From positions 25,545-89,544 of the forward strand of contig JANXRE010000141.1 of the NCBI GenBank assembly GCA_025353165.1: a stretch of 64,000 nucleotides of DNA. Reading direction: 5' to 3'. This document shows, one piece after another, positions 18,145-26,619 of this stretch; positions within the stretch are counted from its first letter, which is position 1, and every line of letters begins with the position of its first letter. A program made the translations under genes and the position numbers. The notes beneath the pieces were generated by a model. That model ran no database searches. It was not told the DNA's origin and saw only the letters and a program-made list of their open reading frames with translations. The stretch comes from Acidobacteriota bacterium (GTDB lineage: Bacteria; Acidobacteriota; Terriglobia; Bryobacterales; Bryobacteraceae).

Positions 18145-19253
18145 TGCTGTCTCCCAATGCCCATCCGGCCGAGCACGTCATCGATGGCATCGACCAGAGC
18201 ATCGATATCCGCCGGGAAAATGTGGCCGATTGTGCCGATGCGGAAGCAATCCGCATGGGTCAGCTTACCCGGGTAAATCGCGAACCCGCGATCGCTCAGC
18301 AATTCGTAGAAGCGGCTGAAGACGAACGCGGGATGGCCGGGATAGCGGAATGCTGTGATGATAGGGCCCTGTAGCTCGGGTGCAAGGTACGCCTCGAACC
18401 CCAGCCGGGTCATGCCTTGCATCAACGCGCGATGATTCTCCGCGTAACGCGCCGAGCGCCCCGCGACTCCACCCTCGGCGTCCAGTTCAGCGAGAGCCTG
18501 CCGGAAAGCGAGCAGGGCATGGGTCGGCGGAGTGAAGCGGAACTGCCCGTCGCTCTCGAGCCCCTTCCATTGCGCGTGAAGATCCAGGCTCAGACTTCTG
18601 ACGCGCCCCTCGCATTCGCGCAGCGCATCGCGCCGCATAATCGCGAAGGAGAAGCCGGGCACTCCCTGAATGCACTTGTTCGCCGACGACACTAGAAAAT
18701 CGATCGAGCAATCCGGAACGCTCAGAGGTATTCCGCCGAAGCTGCTCATCGCATCCACGATGTAGCGGCATCCGAACGAACGTACGATTTCGCCGATCTC
18801 GCGGACAGGATTGAGAATGCCCGTAGTCGTCTCGCAATGAACCACGCCTACGTGGCTCACGTTGGGATTCGCCGTCAGCGCCGAGCGGGCGAAATCCGCG
18901 GTCAGGGGCTGGTCCTCGGGGACGCTGATCTGTATCGTTTCGATGCCCAGCACTTGGGCGATCTGCGCCATGCGGCGCCCGTACGCACCGTTGATCAGAA
19001 CCAGCAACTTGCCATCGCGAGCCATCGCCGAGCCGATCACCGACTCGATGCCGAACGTGCCCGAGCCCTGCATCGGCACGGCTTCGTAGCCCGCCTCTGC
19101 GCATGCCAGCAGCAGCAACCGCGACCGGATCTCGCCAACGGCGGCGATGAACTCCGGATCGCGCGAGCCGGCGTCCCGCAGCATGGCCTCCTTCACCGAA
19201 GCGCTGGTGGTCAACGGACCGGGCGTGAACCACAGTTTCGACTGAGCTTTCAT
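18141..19253 (-). CDS. phnW: 2-aminoethylphosphonate--pyruvate transaminase
   Basis: A 370-residue class V PLP aminotransferase. ATG 19253 gives the family N-terminus KLWFTPGPLTTSASVKEAML. The PLP lysine is Lys193 in SSANKCIQGVPGFSF, the aspartate that contacts the pyridine nitrogen is in YIVDAMSSFGG, and MQGSGTFGIESVIGS holds the phosphate-binding residues. It converts 2-aminoethylphosphonate and pyruvate to phosphonoacetaldehyde and alanine. Four-base overlaps link it both to the upstream alkaline-phosphatase-like gene and to phnX downstream, a tight three-gene unit. No phosphonate transporter gene is adjacent. Confidence 0.94.
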   Translation of the reverse strand: MKAQSKLWFTPGPLTTSASVKEAMLRDAGSRDPEFIAAVGEIRSRLLLLACAEAGYEAVPMQGSGTFGIESVIGSAMARDGKLLVLINGAYGRRMAQIAQVLGIETIQISVPEDQPLTADFARSALTANPNVSHVGVVHCETTTGILNPVREIGEIVRSFGCRYIVDAMSSFGGIPLSVPDCSIDFLVSSANKCIQGVPGFSFAIMRRDALRECEGRVRSLSLDLHAQWKGLESDGQFRFTPPTHALLAFRQALAELDAEGGVAGRSARYAENHRALMQGMTRLGFEAYLAPELQGPIITAFRYPGHPAFVFSRFYELLSDRGFAIYPGKLTHADCFRIGTIGHIFPADIDALVDAIDDVLGRMGIGRQH

Positions 19254-20134
19254 TGGCCCAGCGCCTCCAGCACCGGGCGGCCCATCCAGCACGGCGGTGT
19301 CTTCAGCCCGAGCAGGTACGCAACAGTCGCGGCGGTGTCGAACTGGTTGACCGGCGTACTTAGCTCCAGGCCCGCTTTCACGCCGGGACCGGAAAGGATC
19401 CAAGGAATCTCAAGTTCCGCCATGGAATTGCCGCCGTGTTTCTTGCCCACTCCGCCGTGGTCCGCCGTGAGCAGAAACACGGTGTCGTTTCGTCGCTCCC
19501 GTTTCTCCAATGCCCGCACGAGTTCTCCGGTCAGGCGATCGGCTTCCGCAATGGCCTCGAAATACTCGGGAGTGAGATGCCCGTATTTGTGACCGGCATC
19601 GTCTATGCTGTCGAGGTGGATGAAAACCAGATCGGGACTGTGCGAGTCGAGGTAGGCGATCGCCCGGTGAATGGTCTCCGCCGCGGTTTGACCGTGCGCG
19701 ATGACGCTTGGGATGCCGGGCTCGACCAGGCGCGCGAAATCCTCCCAGTGATGAAAGATGGCGATATCGCTGGCGGGTTTCTGCTGACGGAGTAGCAGAA
19801 ACATGGTCGGAAAGATCCCGGACGGCCCTTTGCAGGACGGCTCGATCTCGTGCTGGCCGGGTTTCCATTCGTTCGACGTGACGCCGTGCTGAGCGGGTCC
19901 CGCGCCCATGATCATGGATGCCCAGTTGGGGCTGCTGACGGTCGGCAAAACGGCGCGCGCGTGCATCGTCCAGGCGCCCGAAGAAACCAGCGCCGCTATG
20001 TTGGGCGCCTTTGCGCCTTGCAGTCCGCGTGCGCTAAGACCGTCATAGCCGATCACCACGACTCGCCGCGCGGGAAGCTGCGCGGCCGCGCAGACCGCTA
20101 GCGACAATGCAAGTAAGATGCGCCGCAATGTCAT
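19250..20134 (-). CDS. Exported alkaline-phosphatase-superfamily phosphodiesterase (PF01663-like)
   Basis: A 294-residue protein; ATG 20134 is preferred because it begins a signal peptide (MTLRRILLALSLAVCAAAQL). Metal ligands of the type I phosphodiesterase / nucleotide pyrophosphatase fold are visible: Asp31 in VVVIGYDGLSARGL, the nucleophile region LPTVSSPNWASM (residues 63-74, with Ser67 aligning to the usual Thr), HLDSIDDAGHKYG (Asp178, His182) and LLTADHGG (Asp225, His226). Coupled to phnW by a four-base overlap. The context suggests it releases 2-aminoethylphosphonate or a similar phosphonate from an ester in the periplasm; that is inference. A general phosphodiesterase is the alternative. 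Confidence 0.82.
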   Translation of the reverse strand: MTLRRILLALSLAVCAAAQLPARRVVVIGYDGLSARGLQGAKAPNIAALVSSGAWTMHARAVLPTVSSPNWASMIMGAGPAQHGVTSNEWKPGQHEIEPSCKGPSGIFPTMFLLLRQQKPASDIAIFHHWEDFARLVEPGIPSVIAHGQTAAETIHRAIAYLDSHSPDLVFIHLDSIDDAGHKYGHLTPEYFEAIAEADRLTGELVRALEKRERRNDTVFLLTADHGGVGKKHGGNSMAELEIPWILSGPGVKAGLELSTPVNQFDTAATVAYLLGLKTPPCWMGRPVLEALGQ

Positions 20135-20171
20135 GAGCGTACCAAGGTCCGGTGGCAATCAGAGGAACCGC

Positions 20172-20977
20172 CTACTCGCCCTTGGCCGCGGCATCGAAGC
20201 ACTCCCGGGCAATCCGCCGCAATACAAGCGACTGCCGCCACCGATCAGACTCCTCGCGCCCCTGAAACGTCCGCGGGTAATATATTTCCGGCGCCAGGAG
20301 CTCCGGCGTGAAGCAGATCGATTCGCCCGGACGCGCGGACCGCAGGAAACCGGCGAACGCCGCGGTCCACAGCTTGCGGAAGTGATCCACATAAGGATGC
20401 TCGCGAGCATCGCCCTCGCCGATAGCCACCTGCATGCAGCCCGGATTTCCGATACGGCCATGCAGGAACCGAACGCGGTCGAGCACCGGGCGAATGAATT
20501 CCAACTTCGCGTCGAATCCGCCGTACACCATCTCGAGGCCCGTGTACCAATGCGAAAAATCGCCATTGAAGCGCAGTTGCGGGAACCGGCCCGCAAACTG
20601 GACCGTGCGCCACATGTCATCGCGCGGTGAGTCTCCGGATAGAGCGGCACTCCGTGCCTCCCCGACGCTTCGAGAACCGCTTCGATCAGGCGGCCGCCCT
20701 CGTCGTCGTCCTCCATCCCCCAGCCGAGGTGGAGTGTCAGACACTCGAGTCCCGCTTCGCGTGCCTCCGCGGCAAGTATGCCCGCATCGCGCGGCTCGTT
20801 CACCAGGCCGCTTCCGCATACGCCGAGCCCGAGATCGCGGGCTTCGTCGACCAGAGCGCGCGACAAAGGCTGGATGAATTGAACGCCATCGTAGCCCGCC
20901 TCGCGGATGGCTCGCAGCCGGCCTTCCGGAAACTCCGGCAGCCCGTCGAACCCCAGCCAGTTAAAGTAGCAGCGCAG
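20172..20977 (-). pseudogene. Sugar phosphate isomerase/epimerase (TIM barrel), frameshifted
   Basis: Reading from about 20977 gives CYFNWLGFDGLPEFPEGRLR, then AIREAGYDGVQFIQPLSRAL and HLGWGMEDDDEGGRLIEAVL, the start of a xylose-isomerase-like TIM barrel. After PLYPETHR (about 20628) the frame changes. The second half resumes as DDMWRTVQFAGRFPQLRFNG, with DFSHWYTGLEMVYGGF, a typical metal-site strand, to the stop at 20172. The lesion is consistent with an extra CG in CGCGCG. There is also no ATG/GTG/TTG ahead of the barrel; only CTG 20977 follows the previous stop. A single indel can be a base-calling error, so the status is uncertain. Confidence 0.65.
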
Positions 20978-20980
20978 AGC

Positions 20981-21205
20981 TTACTCCACGACGATCTTCC
21001 GGCCGGGCTCTTCAGTCTGCTCCAGTTGCGCGATCCGCCTGTCGATCATTTGACGGATTCCCTTGAGCACTTCAATACGGGCATTCCGAAAATGCTGCGT
21101 TACTTCGGGCGGAGGCTCCACCGCCCGGAGAATATTCTTGAGTTCCAGCGCAAGCGTGTCGATCAGCGGGTACTCGCGCGGCGCGTTCGTCTCGGTGTTC
21201 TCCAT
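20981..21205 (-). CDS. 74-residue helical protein next to ArsA ATPase
   Basis: ATG 21205 follows the ArsA stop by two bases and has GGGAG eight bases upstream. The protein is mostly helical and charged (YPLIDTLALELKNILRAVEP, then HFRNARIEVLKGIRQMIDRR and IAQLEQTEE), without signal peptide or cysteines. I do not recognise a named family. Its tight coupling to the ArsA ATPase suggests that it works with it, perhaps as an adaptor; that is inference only. Confidence 0.65.
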   Translation of the reverse strand: MENTETNAPREYPLIDTLALELKNILRAVEPPPEVTQHFRNARIEVLKGIRQMIDRRIAQLEQTEEPGRKIVVE

Positions 21206-21207
21206 AC

Positions 21208-22395
21208 CTATTTCTCCCTCATTTCGACGATCAGTTTCCCGCCGGCCAGCCGGGCCCGGGACGGCTCCAGGGCCGCCATGGACGTCGGTAATCCGATATG
21301 CCGGCGCAACGTTCCAACCTCCACTACCAGTTCGTCGCCCTTTTTGAAAAGACCGACTTCGCTCTTGGAGGCGAACGGCATATCCACCCGAACTTCCCAC
21401 CGGTCCTCGAACTTTTCGAAAGAGTACGGCCGTTCGGTCCGAACGACGGCGGCCGGATCGTCATCCTCAGCGTACAACGCCCGCGCAAGTTCTTCCAGCC
21501 GCTGGCGGCCCAGCACCTCATGAGTGAACAACGGCACCCGGCGAACGTGCACGGGCGCGAAGTATTCGTCGATTTCCCGCAGAATCGTGCTCTGCGACGA
21601 CCGCCATTCGGCGAAGAAAGCGTCGTTGACCTCCGGCGGCAACACGCGATTCACCATGATGGAATCCACCGTGAGGCCGTGCAGCGAGAAGTAGACGAAC
21701 GTGCGCTGGGTCTCGCGAAGCACCATGCGCTCGGGATTCGTCACCAGCCGGACGCTGGTGATGCTTGGATCCGAGAGAATTGCGTCCACGCCTTCCAGCC
21801 TGGAAAACAGTTTCGCTACATTGGCGAAGTAGTTGTCCGGCGGAAGTTCGACCGGCGAGAGCCGGTTGGCGATCGGGCGCACAGCCTTCAGCATCGTCCG
21901 CTGAAAGGGGAAGATGTGCTTCATGTACCACTCGAGCGTCGTCGGCAGGCTGACGAACCGCAGCGATTCGGCCGTGGGCGCGCAGTCCAGGATCATCACG
22001 TCGTAGCGGCTCTCCCGGCGGTACTGGTTGACGTACATCATCGCGCTCAGCTCTTCCATGCCGGGAAGAATCGCGAGCTCCTCGGCCTCCACGCCGCTGA
22101 CGCCGGTGGTGCGGAGCACGCCCGAAACGTAGGCCGCGATCTCCTGCCAGTGGCGGCGGATTTCGCGCTGGATATTCACTTCCTGGATATCGAGATTCGG
22201 AGCAACGGAATAGGGATCGCCGGTGCGGCTGTCGAACAGATCGCCTCCGAAGTCGAAGGCATCCGCCAGGCTGTGAGCGGGATCGACGCTCATCACCAGC
22301 GTACGTTTGCCGAGCGCGGCGAGGCGGACTCCGGTAGCCGCCGCCAGGCTGGTCTTCCCTACCCCTCCTTTTCCGCAAAATAAAAGAATGCGCAC
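21208..22395 (-). CDS. ArsA/TRC40-type ATPase with C-terminal Hsp20-like domain
   Basis: A 395-residue P-loop ATPase. The deviant Walker A CGKGGVGKTSLAAATG (Lys9 and Lys14) and the switch motif MSVDPAHSLADAFDF identify the ArsA/GET3 class. The last 73 residues (about 323-395) form an Hsp20-like beta domain beginning PYSFEKFEDRWEVRVDMPF, as in the ArsA_HSP20 group. This bacterial class has no proven arsenite role; tail-anchored-protein or chaperone-like functions have been proposed for relatives. No arsenic resistance gene is nearby. It is nine bases downstream of the membrane protein gene and two bases upstream of the 74-residue partner. Confidence 0.88.
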   Translation of the reverse strand: MRILLFCGKGGVGKTSLAAATGVRLAALGKRTLVMSVDPAHSLADAFDFGGDLFDSRTGDPYSVAPNLDIQEVNIQREIRRHWQEIAAYVSGVLRTTGVSGVEAEELAILPGMEELSAMMYVNQYRRESRYDVMILDCAPTAESLRFVSLPTTLEWYMKHIFPFQRTMLKAVRPIANRLSPVELPPDNYFANVAKLFSRLEGVDAILSDPSITSVRLVTNPERMVLRETQRTFVYFSLHGLTVDSIMVNRVLPPEVNDAFFAEWRSSQSTILREIDEYFAPVHVRRVPLFTHEVLGRQRLEELARALYAEDDDPAAVVRTERPYSFEKFEDRWEVRVDMPFASKSEVGLFKKGDELVVEVGTLRRHIGLPTSMAALEPSRARLAGGKLIVEMREK

Positions 22396-22404
22396 ACTTC
22401 TATG

Positions 22405-24090
22405 TTAATCTGCGGCGAATCGCGGGAGAAGCACAAGGGCGCTCCCGTACAGCAGCAGGGAAATGACGATGCCGAACACGTGCCCGCCGCGAAGGTCCTG
22501 CACGAGCAACTTCACCGTGGCGAGCGCGATCAGGATATACGGGACCCAGATCAATTCCCATATTCGGCGCTCACGAGCGACCCAGGCCAACGAAATTGCA
22601 AGGATCGTTAAAATTGCCGTGAACATCGTCACGCAGTAGTGAGGCGTGACCGGGCACAGTCGAACGGCGACACCGGCTGCCGAGAGCGCAACGGTCAACG
22701 CCGCTGCCGCCGAAAAGACCAAGGCGGCCAAACGGTAGTTCCAATCCGCGCCGCCGGCTCGCCGATGGACGAGTAAATAGGCCGTAACGGCCGCGATCGT
22801 GACCAGCCACGCCGGTCCGCCCGCGCCGTCATGCGAGGCGCTCCGCAGGAAGCGGCTGGCCAGCTCCGGACCGGCTCCGGAAACCGCCGCGGCCGACATC
22901 AGGTACACCGCTCCGTGCCATTTCAAAGTCATGCGTCCGGCGCGCCGGCCCGCAGCCGCGAAGATCACGGCCAGCGCGGACCAGAGGAGGACCAGCCCGA
23001 TGCCTTGCAGCAGTAACGCGCTGGCCGCAACCACCAGCACCAGGCCGAAGGTCGCATACGTGTAGAAGTTGCGCTCGGTTTCCTGCACCCGCGTACGGAA
23101 AAGGAAGGCGACGGTGTAACACGCAGCGCCACAAGCGATACAGAAGCCGCCCGCAATGATGACCGCTGCCGGATGGCCCTGCGCAACTCTCAGCGCTCCC
23201 CAAACCGCGATCACGAACGCAAGTACGCATTGTCCAATCTCGAACCCCGTGATCACAAATCCGCGGCCCGCCGTACGGACGATCGCGCTCGACAGAAAAA
23301 TAACAAGTAGCGCGATCTGAAACGCCAGAACAGCCGGCCGCCCGACAGCCGCATAGCCTTCCGGCAAGCCCTGTGGCTGGGTCACCAGGTACGTCACCAG
23401 TACGATGGCAAGATCGGTCAGGGCGGCGATGATCCAACGCTCTCGCAACCAGTGTTCGAGGCACGCGGAAACCTCCACCGCCGCGGCCAGCGCAAGCAAC
23501 GCGCAGGTGAATGGGGTCAGGTCGCGAGTTGCGATCAGCAATACCCAAACGGTGAGGGCGCCGGTGAGCGTCGCCACCCAGGCGACTGCGTCCAGATTCT
23601 TTCGCCACGATACTCCCAGGCCAAAGCTCGAGAACAGAACAAGCACGGACGCCGTCGTCCAGGTTGACAGGGCTTGAAAACGAATCTGCGCTTCCCACAG
23701 CAGCGGTATCAGAATCAGTGTCGAGGTGATTGCCCGAATGCCGGCCGTCAGTCTCTCCGAACTAGCCGCTCGCGATGCGATTAAAAGCCACGCCAGCGCG
23801 TACACAATTCCCAGCGCGACTCCGGCGTGAAGCGGCAGATACTTCATCTCGGTCAGCGCGCGCAGCAGGTAGGCGAAAGCCAGCGCCAGCAGCGCTTTCC
23901 CGATGAGGGCCGTTACCTTTCCTGTGTCGGCCGCAAACGGCGGATTGCTCGCAACGAGCGGAGATGCGGGTTCCGGTGTGACTTCGGCCCCGGAGCGCCG
24001 TTCGAGCCGCTCGACGCGCTCCTGTAGCTCCCGGATCTGGCGAGCCATTTCCGGGAGCTTCGTTTCCGGACCCTCGGGGGAAGGGGCCAT
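22405..24090 (-). CDS. Multi-spanning membrane protein, DUF2339-like
   Basis: A 561-residue protein. A short coiled-coil-like N-terminus (MARQIRELQERVERLERRSG) is followed by some 14-16 hydrophobic segments with few charged loops. This arrangement resembles DUF2339 membrane proteins, whose function is unknown. No transporter or enzyme motif stands out. It lies 10 bases after the NrfD gene and nine bases before the ArsA ATPase on the same strand, so it is probably cotranscribed with both. Confidence 0.75.
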   Translation of the reverse strand: MAPSPEGPETKLPEMARQIRELQERVERLERRSGAEVTPEPASPLVASNPPFAADTGKVTALIGKALLALAFAYLLRALTEMKYLPLHAGVALGIVYALAWLLIASRAASSERLTAGIRAITSTLILIPLLWEAQIRFQALSTWTTASVLVLFSSFGLGVSWRKNLDAVAWVATLTGALTVWVLLIATRDLTPFTCALLALAAAVEVSACLEHWLRERWIIAALTDLAIVLVTYLVTQPQGLPEGYAAVGRPAVLAFQIALLVIFLSSAIVRTAGRGFVITGFEIGQCVLAFVIAVWGALRVAQGHPAAVIIAGGFCIACGAACYTVAFLFRTRVQETERNFYTYATFGLVLVVAASALLLQGIGLVLLWSALAVIFAAAGRRAGRMTLKWHGAVYLMSAAAVSGAGPELASRFLRSASHDGAGGPAWLVTIAAVTAYLLVHRRAGGADWNYRLAALVFSAAAALTVALSAAGVAVRLCPVTPHYCVTMFTAILTILAISLAWVARERRIWELIWVPYILIALATVKLLVQDLRGGHVFGIVISLLLYGSALVLLPRFAAD

Positions 24091-24100
24091 GCGACGCTCC

Positions 24101-25276
24101 TCAGATACCGGCCGGCTCTTTTTCCTCCAGCCACGGAGGGAGCAGTTTCAGAAGTGCCCACAGAATCGCGAACGGCAGAAGCATGAGCACGATGCTCGCG
24201 CCCAATCCCTCGCGCGTCGCAAACTGCAACTTGTAGCTCGTGTAGCCGAGATAGCTCTTGGAGAACAACTGCCCGCCGATAACCACGTTCCAGCGCATCG
24301 CGAAGATGCCTACCATCGTCAGGCATCCAGCGGCCGCGTACATCGCCTTCCGCGCGCCTTCGCGAAACTTGAACACCTGATTGGCTCCCAGGAGGACCAG
24401 GGGAGTTACGGTGCCAACCAGAATCTGAAGCACCACCTGCGATGCCCAGAGGCGCGTGTGAACCATGAAGTCCAGGCTGCGGAACGACTCGTCGGCCTCA
24501 TAGACGCGGTGAATCAGGTCCAGCATCTCCAGCGAGAAATCGATCACAAAGACATAGAACAAATACTGGCAGATTGTGTCCAGGCACCGCATGTCAATCG
24601 CGACTTTTCGCACCTTCGACGCCGCCATGTAGATCAGCATGACGGCGGCAATGCCTGAGACCATCGCCGAAAAGAGGAAAACAACCGGCATCAGCGGCGT
24701 GGACCACCACGCGTTTGCCTTGACCGAGCCGAAAATGAAACCTACATACCCGTGCAGCAAGAAGGCTGACGGGATACCGATAACCGTGATGACATAACCG
24801 ACCCGCTCGTCAATTCGACGCGCCCGCGGGCTGATGTTCCGCGAACCGAGTGTGAGTATTCTATAAACCCACCGCCAGGGCGCCCGCGCTGTCTGCGAGA
24901 ACTCGACAATCTCCACACGGTAGTCAAGCCAGATCTCCAACAGCAGGACGACCATCAGGTACCAGAGGTATACAAACCCGAACATCGCCATAGCCGACGA
25001 GGTATGAGGAGTGAGGTACATCTCGTAGGAACGCTCCGGGTGGCCCAGATGGAGTTGCAAGGGCAGTGGGGCGACCAACAGGAACGCGAGCGCCGTCAGC
25101 AGCGCAAGCCTGTAAGTGGGTTTGACGGCCGACACGTTAAACACGCGCTCGAGCGACGCCAGAATGAATGCTCCGGCAACAAGACCGGTGATGAATGGGT
25201 AGAGAACGATCAGTATGCTCCATTGCAGCTCCACCTCGTTCGGGTACATGAAACCTTCGACGCCGGTTGGTCCCAT
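24101..25276 (-). CDS. NrfD/PsrC-type quinol-interacting membrane subunit
   Basis: A 391-residue integral membrane protein with about nine helices. ATG 25276 (GGGAG upstream) gives NEVELQWSILIVLYPFITGL, then VAGAFILASLERVF, the standard first helix of the NrfD/polysulfide reductase PsrC family. Further family features are HLGHPERSYEMYL near residue 80 and the repeated helix LFSAMVSGIAAVMLIYM. Such subunits exchange electrons or protons with the quinone pool and pair with a four-cluster FeS protein, which is encoded 14 bases upstream. With the tetraheme cytochrome it forms a membrane redox module lacking a catalytic molybdopterin subunit. Confidence 0.88.
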   Translation of the reverse strand: MGPTGVEGFMYPNEVELQWSILIVLYPFITGLVAGAFILASLERVFNVSAVKPTYRLALLTALAFLLVAPLPLQLHLGHPERSYEMYLTPHTSSAMAMFGFVYLWYLMVVLLLEIWLDYRVEIVEFSQTARAPWRWVYRILTLGSRNISPRARRIDERVGYVITVIGIPSAFLLHGYVGFIFGSVKANAWWSTPLMPVVFLFSAMVSGIAAVMLIYMAASKVRKVAIDMRCLDTICQYLFYVFVIDFSLEMLDLIHRVYEADESFRSLDFMVHTRLWASQVVLQILVGTVTPLVLLGANQVFKFREGARKAMYAAAGCLTMVGIFAMRWNVVIGGQLFSKSYLGYTSYKLQFATREGLGASIVLMLLPFAILWALLKLLPPWLEEKEPAGI

Positions 25277-25290
25277 TGTGTCGATCTCCC

Positions 25291-26022
25291 TTAACGGACG
25301 GCCCCGTCCAGCGCCCGGTAAAACGTCTTCGAACGTGTCGCCATCTGCGGTTTGAGCACCTGTATTTTGTTGTTGCGGAGGAACTCGTGCACGGGGTCGC
25401 TTGGGTTCTTGAGGTCCGCCAGTTGCCTTGCGCCCGTCGGGCACGCTTCGCAGCAGGCTGTCGTGAGCCCTTGTGTGATGCGGTGGTAGCACAGCGTGCA
25501 CTTGTCCACGGTTTTCTTCACTGGGTGGATATACCGGCATCCGTAAGGGCAGGCCTGCACGCAATACCGGCAGCCCAGGCAATACTTCTCATCCACCAGC
25601 ACCACTCCATCGGGCGATACAAATGTCGCCCCGACCGGGCAAACCTGCACGCACGGCGACATTGCACATTGGTTGCAGAGCTTCGGCACAAAGAATCGCT
25701 TGGCGTCCGCGCCCTGCATCGGAGGGAACCCGTGAATGCCTCCGTCCGGCGACGCCACCACGGGTGTCGCATCCTCGCCCGGTGGAACTTCGTAACGCTC
25801 GATCCAGGTCCGGTAGAAACCTTCCGGCACGCTGTTTTCAACTGCGCAGGCGCGCACGCAGTTGCCGCAGCCGATGCACTTATCGATGTCGATGGTCATG
25901 CCCCACCAGTGCGCATGCACGTCGTAGGCGCCCGGGGAGGAGGTTGCGGAAGGCTCCCCGCTGCTGGTCATGGCCGCAATAGAGGTCGTGAGGATCAGGA
26001 ACTTACGCCGGTTGATCTCCAT
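25291..26022 (-). CDS. Exported 4Fe-4S ferredoxin-type subunit (DsrO/NrfC/HybA-like)
   Basis: A 243-residue protein with a Tat-type N-terminus (INRRKFLILTTSIA). Four cysteine groups can be read: CIGCGNCVRAC, CNQCAMSPCVQVC, CLGCRYCVQAC and CTLCYHRITQG followed by CCEAC, matching the four [4Fe-4S] clusters of the DmsB/NrfC group. It would carry electrons between the NrfD subunit and the cytochrome on the outer face of the membrane. The Tat signal makes periplasmic placement likely. It lies between the cytochrome gene (nine bases) and the NrfD gene (14 bases). Confidence 0.9.
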   Translation of the reverse strand: MEINRRKFLILTTSIAAMTSSGEPSATSSPGAYDVHAHWWGMTIDIDKCIGCGNCVRACAVENSVPEGFYRTWIERYEVPPGEDATPVVASPDGGIHGFPPMQGADAKRFFVPKLCNQCAMSPCVQVCPVGATFVSPDGVVLVDEKYCLGCRYCVQACPYGCRYIHPVKKTVDKCTLCYHRITQGLTTACCEACPTGARQLADLKNPSDPVHEFLRNNKIQVLKPQMATRSKTFYRALDGAVR

Positions 26023-26031
26023 GAAGTTCTC

Positions 26032-26493
26032 CTATTGCATCTGCGGACTGTGCGGCTGGTGGCACGAGAGGCACTCCGCCCCGCCCGAGTGCTCAGCCGG
26101 GACGACTTGGGGAAAATAGGCCGGCTTCGCCTTGTCCGCCTTATGGCAGCCCTGGCACAACCCGGTCCCAGCCAGTTTCTTGGGTTTCATCGCGGCCGGA
26201 TCATCGGCGTGTTTCGCCAGCGGACCGTGGCAGGCCTCGCAGGAAACACCCCGATGTTTGCCTTTCGAGCGGGTCGTTGCGACTTCGTCATGGCACATCG
26301 CGCACGTAGCCTGACCGGCGAACGAGACCGGACGGACCCGTATGTCGTCGAGCGCCGCCGCCCGGTAATGGCCGTATTGACCGAATGTCTTAGGAACAAG
26401 GACTTGCCGGAACAGCAAAAACACCGCGACTCCGGCGAGGACGACGAGCACCAGCGGAATCAGGTGCGCTGCGTCCTTCAGGCGGCTGGACAC
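26032..26493 (-). CDS. Membrane-anchored tetraheme cytochrome c
   Basis: A 153-residue protein with one N-terminal membrane anchor (LIPLVLVVLAGVAVFLLF) and four c-type heme sites: CAMCH, CEACH, CQGCH and CLSCH. It resembles small NrfH/NapC- or cytochrome c7-type electron carriers. GTG 26493 is chosen because AGGAGG lies at the right distance; GTG 26499 would overlap the ribosome site itself. First gene of the ten-gene minus-strand run, directly behind a strong promoter. Its role is electron transfer with the FeS and NrfD subunits; the terminal donor or acceptor is unknown. Confidence 0.87.
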   Translation of the reverse strand: MSSRLKDAAHLIPLVLVVLAGVAVFLLFRQVLVPKTFGQYGHYRAAALDDIRVRPVSFAGQATCAMCHDEVATTRSKGKHRGVSCEACHGPLAKHADDPAAMKPKKLAGTGLCQGCHKADKAKPAYFPQVVPAEHSGGAECLSCHQPHSPQMQ

Positions 26494-26535
26494 GGCCACC
26501 TCCTTTTTAGACGGCCGGGCTAAGAATATATTCAG

Positions 26536-26565
26536 ATATTAAAATTATAATTTAAGCTGTGTCAA
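26536..26565 (-). promoter_or_regulatory. Sigma70-type promoter of the cytochrome/FeS/NrfD operon
   Basis: On the minus strand a perfect TTGACA (26565-26560) is followed after 18 bases by TAATAT (26541-26536), 43 bases upstream of the cytochrome start. The surrounding 26521-26560 stretch is markedly AT-rich for this genome. It is well placed to drive the whole run from the cytochrome to phnX, because no gap in that run exceeds 40 bases. Confidence 0.6.
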
Positions 26566-26619
26566 TACGCAATTCCAGTTAGGCTCCACTTGAGGCTGGT
26601 CCGGTGTAAGATACCAGCG

